Source: a virus. Taken from it: a DNA stretch of 64,000 bases. Both the position numbers and the translations under genes were made by a program. Shown here one piece after another: positions 7,973 through 14,607 of the stretch (the first letter of the stretch is position 1; each line of letters begins with the position of its first letter). The notes under the pieces were generated by a model. It searched no databases and was not told the DNA's origin. It saw only the letters and a list, made by a program, of their open reading frames with translations. Where the stretch lies: positions 1-64,000 of the IMG/VR virus record IMGVR_UViG_3300050015_000656. One strand, 5' to 3'.

Positions 7973-8872
7973 TTATGCGGGTGGACTACCACCATAACTT
8001 GCTTGGTCGTATGGCGTACCACGACAGAAACTTCCATTTACTGGAGTAACACTTAATATCTGAATTTCTGCAATTGAACTTCCACCAAAGGTAGGAATAC
8101 TTGATGCAAGTGTACAAACCATCCAACAAGAAGCACCATTAATACTTGTAATACACCAAGTACCGCTGCAAGTTTTAGTAAGGTTTGAAAGTGAACACAC
8201 GCAATATTGAAAAGCACCATTATATACTGATACCATTGAACTTGTTGCTTTACCCACATTATTACTTAAATACCATTGTAAACAAACATTATAACACTCA
8301 CTACTGATTGGATTTCCTTGAATACAAGCAAGTGCGCAACAACCACCAACACCAGTATCACATGTATATATGTTCTGAAAACAAACTGGCTTATATGAAG
8401 GTGCTGCCGTAGTAGTTGTGGTTGCTGCTATTTGACAAAGACAAATATATTTAACATCAGCACTACAAGCATTTGGTTGTAAACTGACATTTTCGGCTCT
8501 TGCACCACCAGTATTTGCATAAACACATATTTGTGGATTAACACCTGACGGTGACAATGTTGGAAGTGTTAAAATAGTACTCCAATATCCACCACCACTT
8601 TGATATGCATTGGCAGCTGGACCACATGCAGTAGCACATACAATTCCACCTGCAGCAGGTATGTTAACTATTGTTGTTGGTGTAACTTGAAAATTATTAT
8701 ATCCATACCAACAACTTGTCATATTTATTGAACCGCCTTTACCTGCGGAAGCACCTAAAGCAAGTAATGATTTAGGTCCGCTTGTATTAATACACGATGC
8801 CAAAGAAATACTACTACAGCCACCTTGCGGTGCAGATAACATTCCCATAGTACCACTACCACACATTGACAT
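7973..8872 (-). CDS. Cys-rich virion or adhesin protein
   Basis: 299 aa, rich in Gly, Ser, Thr and Cys, with Cys spread over the whole chain. A short poly-Thr linker (ATTTTTAAP, near 8403-8430) separates an N-terminal beta-rich part from a C-terminal domain. That domain ends VTPVNGSFCRGTPYDQASYGG, matching the domain ends of the large adhesin at 45.9-48.7 kb (for example VGNYQLGTPYCCCSYAGG). It is thus a short member of the same modular family. It starts 2 nt after the S74 fibre gene and is probably co-expressed with it. Confidence 0.65.
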   Translation of the reverse strand: MSMCGSGTMGMLSAPQGGCSSISLASCINTSGPKSLLALGASAGKGGSINMTSCWYGYNNFQVTPTTIVNIPAAGGIVCATACGPAANAYQSGGGYWSTILTLPTLSPSGVNPQICVYANTGGARAENVSLQPNACSADVKYICLCQIAATTTTTAAPSYKPVCFQNIYTCDTGVGGCCALACIQGNPISSECYNVCLQWYLSNNVGKATSSMVSVYNGAFQYCVCSLSNLTKTCSGTWCITSINGASCWMVCTLASSIPTFGGSSIAEIQILSVTPVNGSFCRGTPYDQASYGGSPPA

Positions 8873-8874
8873 AA

Positions 8875-10218
8875 TTATTCCTTATTTTTATAACAATCTA
8901 ATTCCATACAAAGGCAATTGACCTTTTTATCTAACTCTTTAATTGCTTCTATAAGTACTGCAGTTATTTTATCATAGGTTATTCCTAATCTACCATCAGT
9001 AATTCCATGTAAAATATCCTTATCGTCTGGAACACCAATTGTTACTACCTCTGGGAGTACCATCTGAGTATCTTGTGCAACCAAACCAATACGATTTGTA
9101 TGTGTTTCATCGTTACATTCTTCATAGTTAACACCACGTAATTGTAATACTGTTGACAATGCATTACATATTGGCGTGATGCATGTTTTAGTTCTACAGT
9201 CTGATGTTGCAATATAGTCAATTGCACATACACATGCTAAACCACCATCAGCAATACCATTAGACATTCTATATGATGTAATTGCACCCGAAGAACCTCT
9301 ATATGCCAAATATAACACACCACCTGCAAAACCACAACCTAATGTTACTTCATTACCTGAAACTATATTTACTGCATTGGCACAACATGCACATGTTGCA
9401 TAACCTGCTGCACCTGCACTATAACCACTTAAACAACTTGCAACTGCAACACTTTGTGTACTAATATTTGCACTTGTTATAATATCGTAAAAAGCATTCC
9501 AAGTAGTATCAATACCTTTTCTAATTCTAAGCCAAGGTGTTCCACCGCCATTTACTGCTGTTCCACCAAAAACTAATTGATATGAAGCATCACCAGTACT
9601 TGCAGTATTGCCATCATAAGGTGTAATTGTCATTAAACCCGCATAATTACCACCAGTTCCAACACTACCAGAACTAACGAAATTCATGTGCATTGAACGT
9701 CCATTACTATTTGGACTATAATCGTTTGCACTTCTTGTACTATTATCGCAAATGCACATAAATTGGGTATTTGCGGCAATTGCACTTACACCCAAGAAAC
9801 AAGCAGGAGTACAGCCACAAAGGGCACTTGAATTACTTGCAGTTGCAGTTGCACCCAAGAAGCAGTTTGGTGTACAAGCACAAAGAGCCAAAGCATTACC
9901 TGCAGTTGTCGCACAAGTTGCTGTGGCTGTTGCACCTAAGAAACAAGCAGGGGTACAACCACAAAGTCCTAAAGAGTTACTTGCTGTTGCAGTTGCCCCT
10001 AAGAAACAACTTGGAACACAACCACAAAGAGCCAAAGCATTGCCAGCAGTAGTTGCACAAACAGCAGTAGCACCAGTAGCAAGATATTTATTTGCCAAAC
10101 AACTACCGTTTTCAATAACCTTTACAGATGTTAAACATGATACTCCACATACAGTAGTTCCTGAAAGTAGTGTAGCAGATACAGTATTTATTTTAATCGA
10201 ACTTAAAAAATCTAACAT
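8875..10218 (-). CDS. Tail fibre with Cys-rich repeats and C-terminal S74 chaperone
   Basis: 447 aa. The first 150 residues contain four tandem units of the type N-x-x-x-L-C-x-C-x-P-x-C-F-L-G-A-T-A-T-A. A beta-rich middle follows. The last 110 residues form a peptidase S74 intramolecular chaperone: SDCRTKTCI (usually SD.R.K..I), LRGVNYE, RIGLVAQD, then TAVLIEAIKELDKKV. S74 domains trimerise fibres and cut themselves off. Several Cys stand where relatives have charged or polar residues. A phage box lies 14 nt before the ATG. The product is likely a receptor-binding fibre. Confidence 0.85.
   Translation of the reverse strand: MLDFLSSIKINTVSATLLSGTTVCGVSCLTSVKVIENGSCLANKYLATGATAVCATTAGNALALCGCVPSCFLGATATASNSLGLCGCTPACFLGATATATCATTAGNALALCACTPNCFLGATATASNSSALCGCTPACFLGVSAIAANTQFMCICDNSTRSANDYSPNSNGRSMHMNFVSSGSVGTGGNYAGLMTITPYDGNTASTGDASYQLVFGGTAVNGGGTPWLRIRKGIDTTWNAFYDIITSANISTQSVAVASCLSGYSAGAAGYATCACCANAVNIVSGNEVTLGCGFAGGVLYLAYRGSSGAITSYRMSNGIADGGLACVCAIDYIATSDCRTKTCITPICNALSTVLQLRGVNYEECNDETHTNRIGLVAQDTQMVLPEVVTIGVPDDKDILHGITDGRLGITYDKITAVLIEAIKELDKKVNCLCMELDCYKNKE
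9789..10059 (-). repeat. Four tandem ~63-75-bp coding repeats in the fibre gene
   Basis: Encodes four copies of an LC-C-P-CFLGATATA unit, two of them separated by a CATTAG spacer. The DNA copies are similar but not identical. Confidence 0.7.
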
Positions 10219-10232
10219 AGTATTCGTTTACC

Positions 10233-10241
10233 TATAAATAC
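10233..10241 (-). promoter_or_regulatory. Phage box GTATTTATA
   Basis: - strand GTATTTATA, 14 nt before ATG 10218 of the fibre gene. It overlaps the T-run of the preceding terminator. Confidence 0.55.
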
Positions 10242-10280
10242 CAAAAAAAATAAAGTAAGTCGCTCGGACTTACTTTATTT
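10241..10280 (-). terminator. Rho-independent terminator
   Basis: 14-bp perfect stem AAATAAAGTAAGTC / GACTTACTTTATTT (10248-10261, 10267-10280) with a 5-nt loop. On the - strand it is followed by eight Ts, ending the exonuclease-like gene. Confidence 0.88.
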
Positions 10281-10310
10281 AATACAATTAAAATAAATGA
10301 AAACAAAAAA

Positions 10311-11090
10311 CTACATCTGCCTTAGTTCGTTCATTAGCTGTATGACAAGATTTGTTTGATTTGCGGATTGCAAAGATACTGATTCAAGTGCTTCTTCGGG
10401 ATTATTAGTAACAGTTTCCCAATAGTGCTTACTGACTTCTGGAAGTGCAAGTAATTCAACAGATTTTTTAAATCCAAGATAGTCTGCTATTAACATCAAA
10501 GGAGTATAGTCACTACCATTGAGTTTCCACACGTTAACCGTGTCGATAACCTTAGATTCCCAAGGTTTGGCAGCCAAACATCTTTTCAAAATGAAAGGAA
10601 GTTGTTTATTCTCGAACTTATCTTTGTGTTTAATATATCGCTTGATTAATAAAGGAATATCATAACTGAGTATATTGTGTCCGCAGAAGGTCGGATAATA
10701 TTGTGGATTTGATTTCGCACCCTCTGACGATAATTGGTGTAGGACATCCATGAAAGTTGCAAGTACCATAAATTCGTCTTCGTTTGCAATTTTCTTAAAG
10801 AATCTCTGTAACTTACCGTTCTCAGAATATAGACTTGCATAGGTAATTGCAACTATTCTTGAGAACTCCGGATAGAAAATTGCCCGGTCTTGATAAACCT
10901 TCTCAGCCAAGTCCATATCTCTTTTATCAGTATCAAACTTATTCTCTGATAGATATCCCCAACGCTCATATAGTGCGGGGTTCTTATCTTTAAGGTCATC
11001 AAGTGTGGGGTGTTCTAAAACGGCTTTAATGTTGAAAAACAGCATATCGTAGATGCTTGCTCTGTTAAAAACTTCTTCGAAAAGTTCCAT
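10311..11090 (-). CDS. PolB-type 3'-5' exonuclease homologue, Exo I motif altered
   Basis: 259 aa. The Exo II motif CGHNILSYDIPLL (about residues 137-149) and a C-terminal DTVNVWKLNGSDYTPLMLIADYLGF block fit the predicted PolB-like DEDDy exonucleases. Exo I should read D-x-E at the end of the first strand, but here it is LFFN20-I-K22, so both metal-binding acids are missing. The protein is either inactive or non-nucleolytic. It ends in TAG, which helps exclude TAG recoding. A host-like TATATTTG element lies 28 nt upstream of the ATG. Confidence 0.65.
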   Translation of the reverse strand: MELFEEVFNRASIYDMLFFNIKAVLEHPTLDDLKDKNPALYERWGYLSENKFDTDKRDMDLAEKVYQDRAIFYPEFSRIVAITYASLYSENGKLQRFFKKIANEDEFMVLATFMDVLHQLSSEGAKSNPQYYPTFCGHNILSYDIPLLIKRYIKHKDKFENKQLPFILKRCLAAKPWESKVIDTVNVWKLNGSDYTPLMLIADYLGFKKSVELLALPEVSKHYWETVTNNPEEALESVSLQSANQTNLVIQLMNELRQM

Positions 11091-11118
11091 AGTTAATAAT
11101 GAATTAGATATTTATATG

Positions 11119-11126
11119 CAAATATA
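11119..11126 (-). promoter_or_regulatory. Host-type -7 element TATATTTG
   Basis: - strand TATATTTG fits TAnnTTTG, 28 nt upstream of ATG 11090. It faces away from a + strand phage box at 11129, so the 11091-11155 gap holds divergent promoters. Confidence 0.4.
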
Positions 11127-11128
11127 GT

Positions 11129-11137
11129 GTATTTATG
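11129..11137 (+). promoter_or_regulatory. Phage box GTATTTATG
   Basis: + strand copy, 18 nt before ATG 11156 of the membrane protein gene. Confidence 0.5.
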
Positions 11138-11155
11138 TGAAAAAGCAAGGATATT

Positions 11156-11614
11156 ATGGAAATAAAAATGCATGAACACAACTTTCGTAGAATGTTTTTT
11201 GATATTCTCAGAGATACCAATACTGCAAAGTACAGTATGACTAAGTTTGCAGCTTTAGTTGGCTTCATATTATTGACTGCAACAATCATTGTTGGTTTAG
11301 TTATAATGTGTCAAAAGGGAGAAATTGACCACGTATTCATTGTCGAATTAATCGGTTTTGTATTAACATTATTAGGTTTCAAAAATAGTTTTGGGTTTAA
11401 AGGTAATGGACAGACAATTACCACTAACGGTAATAATGATAATAACAGTGCAATTACCAATGAAGACACTAAAGGTAGAATGGGTGATGGTCAACATGAC
11501 GAAGACACTAAAGGTAGAATGGGTGATGGTCAACATGACGAAGACAGTATGGTGTGTACAACTGTAAATCCTAAAGAACAAGCGGATTTTGTAAACGACA
11601 CTCTTAAAGGTTAA
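11156..11614 (+). CDS. Small two-TM membrane protein with tandem repeat tail, holin candidate
   Basis: 152 aa. A basic N-terminus leads to two hydrophobic segments (about residues 31-53 and 62-78) joined by a short charged turn. A hydrophilic tail contains two exact copies of EDTKGRMGDGQHD. Two TM helices and a small size fit a class II holin or a similar phage membrane protein. The long tail is unusual for a holin. It is one of only three + strand genes beyond 6.4 kb and is converging with, and overlapping by 11 nt, the gene at 11604. Confidence 0.5.
   Translation: MEIKMHEHNFRRMFFDILRDTNTAKYSMTKFAALVGFILLTATIIVGLVIMCQKGEIDHVFIVELIGFVLTLLGFKNSFGFKGNGQTITTNGNNDNNSAITNEDTKGRMGDGQHDEDTKGRMGDGQHDEDSMVCTTVNPKEQADFVNDTLKG
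11462..11539 (+). repeat. 39-bp perfect tandem duplication
   Basis: Two identical 39-bp units (11462-11500, 11501-11539), in frame, each encoding 13 residues. Perfect identity at the nucleotide level points to a recent duplication. Confidence 0.9.
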
Positions 11615-11945
11615 AGATAAAATGAACTGCTTTACGTAATGGACGTTTACTGCGAATTTCATCGTAGATGTCCTTTACGTCTTCAAGTGAATAACTTGTG
11701 AGTTGACTTTTAATGTGGATTTTTGAATGTCTGAGGATGTATCTGATATACTTCTTTTTTTCTTTTTCTTTCCTCGTTTTTTTCGCCTCTACTTCGGCAA
11801 GTAGGTCCTCACCGATTTCCATGAAATCATTAGCAGATTTGTTTTTGTTTCTTTTGGTGTTATCTTCCATGAAGATAGTAAACGACTTAATATCTACACC
11901 CTCATCGTCAGAATCAATGGATAATATCTTCTTATCGACTTCCAT
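11604..11945 (-). CDS. Charged hypothetical protein, 113 aa
   Basis: An acidic N-terminal part followed by a Lys/Glu-rich stretch (EAKKTRKEKEKKKYIRYIL) and a C-terminal helical region. No motif recognised. The ATG is 6 nt after the stop of the upstream coiled-coil gene, so it is in the same - strand operon. Confidence 0.6.
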   Translation of the reverse strand: MEVDKKILSIDSDDEGVDIKSFTIFMEDNTKRNKNKSANDFMEIGEDLLAEVEAKKTRKEKEKKKYIRYILRHSKIHIKSQLTSYSLEDVKDIYDEIRSKRPLRKAVHFIFNL

Positions 11946-11951
11946 AAGAAA

Positions 11952-12467
11952 TTATTCCGGCAAATCCTCTAATTTTGAGCCATACATGTCTCTATTGCTT
12001 GTATCACCACTGACAACTGGAACTTTTGGAGTTCTTTTCCTTCTCTCTTTCTTTGTTGCAGCCAAGCCATTAACAAAATTATCGTTGAGTTTTCTAAACG
12101 AATTTTCTTTCAGTTCATCCAACTCCTTGAAAAATTCTCTTGCTTTTGTTTCAAGACCGCTTTTCATATCTTCCATCTGTTGCTTGAATTCCAATTCCTT
12201 TTCGGCAATTCTCTGATTGGTGTTGATAATTATTTCAACAAAAAGCACCAAGTCGTCTGCAACAACATTCTGATTTTTCGGAGAGATTTTAAGCAACTTA
12301 CCAAGGTCGTTCTCACTAAGTACTTCAATTGAAATTTCTTCGTTCTCATCGAACACCCAATTTTTAGGTATTGCAATCTCCATTTCGTACCAACCCTCTT
12401 GTGGATTTCTGTAAAGCGACTTCATATAACCTGTAATAGGTGCTAATATTGATTCTATTTCTTTCAT
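11952..12467 (-). CDS. Coiled-coil hypothetical protein, 171 aa
   Basis: The N-terminal 85 residues are beta-rich (GWYEMEIAIPKNW, EEISIEVLSE). Residues about 85-140 are a heptad-like Glu/Lys/Leu region, suggesting a coiled coil. The tail is basic (KKERRKRTPK). The composition resembles a phage structural or scaffold accessory protein, but no family is recognised. Confidence 0.6.
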   Translation of the reverse strand: MKEIESILAPITGYMKSLYRNPQEGWYEMEIAIPKNWVFDENEEISIEVLSENDLGKLLKISPKNQNVVADDLVLFVEIIINTNQRIAEKELEFKQQMEDMKSGLETKAREFFKELDELKENSFRKLNDNFVNGLAATKKERRKRTPKVPVVSGDTSNRDMYGSKLEDLPE

Positions 12468-12470
12468 CTG

Positions 12471-12665
12471 CTATATTAAATATGATAAAAATACCGACAA
12501 AGATATCCATAGCATTATCTTCTCAAAAGAAGTGAGAACAAAATGCGTGTCTTTGTTTAATTTAAACCTTCCATACATTTTTATGACTAAATCACCTACG
12601 ATGTATGCCATAAAAATGCTGGAAGATATAAATAGAAACTGATATAATTCAGTTAGTACTGTCAT
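12471..12665 (-). CDS. Small membrane protein, 64 aa
   Basis: Two hydrophobic stretches (about residues 9-29 and 45-64) separated by a basic loop (KMYGRFKLNKDTHF). It ends in TAG. The neighbours are 3 nt away on either side, so it is part of a tightly packed operon. Possibly a holin-like or envelope protein; no specific evidence. Confidence 0.55.
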   Translation of the reverse strand: MTVLTELYQFLFISSSIFMAYIVGDLVIKMYGRFKLNKDTHFVLTSFEKIMLWISLSVFLSYLI

Positions 12666-12668
12666 TTC

Positions 12669-12956
12669 TTATTCTCCGTGAGTTTGTCCCGGATGTACCT
12701 GTCCCTGTGGAGCGTTAACTACCGGACCTGTAGGTGCTGTAGTAGGAGCTGCTGCAGGTGCTGGTTCCTGGAAATACTGTTCAGCAAGACCAAGACTTGC
12801 ATTAATTAATGCGATTTCATTGAGTTTTTGCTGCATATCACTGATTTTGAAAAGATAATTGCAGTTAGGGTCTTGTGCGAGACGCACTAATTCGATTTCA
12901 GCGTAATACTTGTCGGTCCTCAGTTTATTTAAGAGGTCGAGTTTTAAATTTGCCAT
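12669..12956 (-). CDS. Hypothetical protein with Pro/Ala-rich tail, 95 aa
   Basis: I start at ATG 12956 (MANLKLDLLNKLRTDKYY) rather than 13025, because the upstream extension is a hydrophobic A/T-derived sequence unlike a real N-terminus. Residues 1-65 are helical; the tail is low complexity (EPAPAAAPTTAPTGP) and ends with His/Gly/Gln. No family recognised. Confidence 0.55.
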   Translation of the reverse strand: MANLKLDLLNKLRTDKYYAEIELVRLAQDPNCNYLFKISDMQQKLNEIALINASLGLAEQYFQEPAPAAAPTTAPTGPVVNAPQGQVHPGQTHGE

Positions 12957-13031
12957 TTTTGATTCTGGTTTAAATAATATTATTTTTATGCACGTAAAAG
13001 TACATAAAGTAAATACTATATGCAAGGATTT

Positions 13032-13454
13032 TTATACGATTTCCAAGATATTTTTCTCTTGATTTACAGAAGTATCGAAGATATTATACAATTCTATCAT
13101 GGTATTCATAACATTTTTGTTCTTGTTGGGTGTAATATCGAAAATGTTTCGCCAAAACTTTTCATAATAATCAAGTGTGATATTCTGATTTTCTCTCTTA
13201 AAATATTGGTGGTAGAAAAAGTCGTAGAAATACGCTCTCAGTGGCTCATTAACACTAAAGTCAAGACCTTCCCTTTTAAATTCATCGCAAACCTTATTAA
13301 AACACCACCTAAAATAATTATGTATGTCTGAATCTTGAGATAAAACTTCTGAGCCAAGATAATAAGCATAAATATAATTAAGCAGGTTGATAGTAAAGTC
13401 TTTGTAAATTTCAACCCTGTCTTTGATTATAATATATTTTTGTGTTGCTGACAT
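13032..13454 (-). CDS. Hypothetical protein rich in aromatic residues, 140 aa
   Basis: A soluble protein with many Tyr, Phe and Asn and no recognised motif. The start lies 2 nt after the stop of the lysozyme gene, so it is co-transcribed with it. A virion or lysis accessory role is possible but unproven. Confidence 0.6.
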   Translation of the reverse strand: MSATQKYIIIKDRVEIYKDFTINLLNYIYAYYLGSEVLSQDSDIHNYFRWCFNKVCDEFKREGLDFSVNEPLRAYFYDFFYHQYFKRENQNITLDYYEKFWRNIFDITPNKNKNVMNTMIELYNIFDTSVNQEKNILEIV

Positions 13455-13455
13455 A

Positions 13456-14136
13456 TTAAAATGTATCGAAATAATCTTTATGCATTATGTTTAAATCAAT
13501 GTCACCAATATAGCCATTGACTTGCCCCTTCTCAGTAAACTGCCAGATTTTCCATTCGGTCCAACCATTTGGAACTACAGGTAAGCTACCTTCGGGATTA
13601 TTCAAGTAAGCTGCAATCCATAGTGGATATGTGCCGAAAATCGGACTTGAATTAGTATCTAAGAAACTCTTATATGAATAAATTAAAACATCAACATTAT
13701 GTTCTTTCAGTTTTTCTATGAAAGTCTTGATAAACCTATTCATGTGGTCAACTTTGTTATCCCAGATAACCGTAGACGAATATGCTTCAACGTCAAATGC
13801 TAACGGAAATTCAACTTTTGGCAGGTAGGCAATATGACCTAAGACATTCTGTGCTTCTTCATTGGCATCGTCTTCAGGAACACCGACATTTCCTGGTCGT
13901 GCAAAGTGATAGTAGCCGACCTTAACACCGTTCTTCTGTGCTGAAAGAACTCTTGCCTTTAAATTATAAAGATTGTCTTCATGTCCGGTTGTACCTTCTG
14001 TGACTTTTACAAAAGCAAACTCAATTCCAGCAGCTTTGGCAAGACCCCAATTAATGTCTGTTTGGTATTTAGAACAGTCTAAACCCAACACACAGTTTAA
14101 GTTCTGCAGTCTTTGTTGTGATATCGTTGCTACCAT
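13456..14136 (-). CDS. GH25 (Chalaropsis-type) lysozyme
   Basis: 226 aa from ATG 14136, preferred to 14178 because a phage promoter box (GTATTTATT) lies 12 nt before it. GH25 features appear in order: LGLDCSKYQ with the first Asp, FAFVKVTEG, KVGYYHFARP, FPLAFDVEAY with the DxE pair, LWIAAYL and WQFTEKG, then DIDLNI. The enzyme hydrolyses the MurNAc-GlcNAc bond. There is no signal peptide, so export would need a holin. Together with the SLT enzyme and the amidase this gives three peptidoglycan enzymes in the window. Confidence 0.92.
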   Translation of the reverse strand: MVATISQQRLQNLNCVLGLDCSKYQTDINWGLAKAAGIEFAFVKVTEGTTGHEDNLYNLKARVLSAQKNGVKVGYYHFARPGNVGVPEDDANEEAQNVLGHIAYLPKVEFPLAFDVEAYSSTVIWDNKVDHMNRFIKTFIEKLKEHNVDVLIYSYKSFLDTNSSPIFGTYPLWIAAYLNNPEGSLPVVPNGWTEWKIWQFTEKGQVNGYIGDIDLNIMHKDYFDTF

Positions 14137-14148
14137 AATACTTTTTCT

Positions 14149-14157
14149 AATAAATAC
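14149..14157 (-). promoter_or_regulatory. Phage box GTATTTATT
   Basis: - strand AGTATTTATTAG, 12 nt before ATG 14136; it decides the lysozyme start. Confidence 0.55.
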
Positions 14158-14177
14158 TATCTTATTCGGATAACGCA

Positions 14178-14212
14178 ATAAAAAAAGGGACAGTGTATTA
14201 ACATTGTCCCTT
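14178..14212 (-). terminator. Rho-independent terminator
   Basis: 8-bp stem AAGGGACA / TGTCCCTT (14185-14192, 14205-14212) with a 12-nt loop. On the - strand it is followed by TTTTTT. It ends the membrane protein gene at 14236. Confidence 0.82.
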
Positions 14213-14235
14213 CTAATAAATTCTTCTAATATCTT

Positions 14236-14607
14236 CTAATAATATACTGACACTAAAGCATCATACTCGTCTCGTGTAATGCCAAGTTCTTTTCTGATTT
14301 GTCTGATTCTCCAATTGTTTAAAAATACTGCTGAGAATAAGTACAGCACTAATACTGCCAATAGTATTGAGTATGGAATAACGAATAAACCAACAATTTT
14401 GTTAGATAAATTCAGTATTGCTGCAATCATTCCAAGGAGAAATAATCCACCGAGAACACCCACAACTGTCTTTTTAACACCAAAATCTTTCATTTCGGTT
14501 TCCTTTGAGAAGTACTTGTATGCGAACCTAATCCAGCCATTTGGCAGATGATTGTCGTATGCCAAGTCGAATTGTTCTTTAGATATTCTATCGGTTATGT
14601 TTGTCAT
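14236..14607 (-). CDS. Two-TM membrane protein, 123 aa
   Basis: Two long hydrophobic segments (about residues 46-66 and 71-95) follow a cytoplasmic-looking N-terminus. A C-terminal IRQIRKELGITRDEYDAL segment looks like a small helix-turn-helix or amphipathic helix. Its start codon overlaps the stop of the 922-aa upstream gene by 1 nt. Function unknown. Confidence 0.6.
   Translation of the reverse strand: MTNITDRISKEQFDLAYDNHLPNGWIRFAYKYFSKETEMKDFGVKKTVVGVLGGLFLLGMIAAILNLSNKIVGLFVIPYSILLAVLVLYLFSAVFLNNWRIRQIRKELGITRDEYDALVSVYY

Noticed and set aside
9752-10237. Long + strand frame opposite the fibre repeats
   Set aside because: It mirrors the repeats of the fibre gene and contains no protein-like motif; the - strand frame has an S74 domain and a promoter box.
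11462-11539. CRISPR-like direct repeats
   Set aside because: Only two adjacent 39-bp units with no spacers, in frame within a protein.
10311-12665. Possible TAG recoding (code 15), as in some large gut phages
   Set aside because: Genes at 10311-11090, 12471-12665 and the tnpB at 27311-28603 all stop at TAG at natural protein ends.
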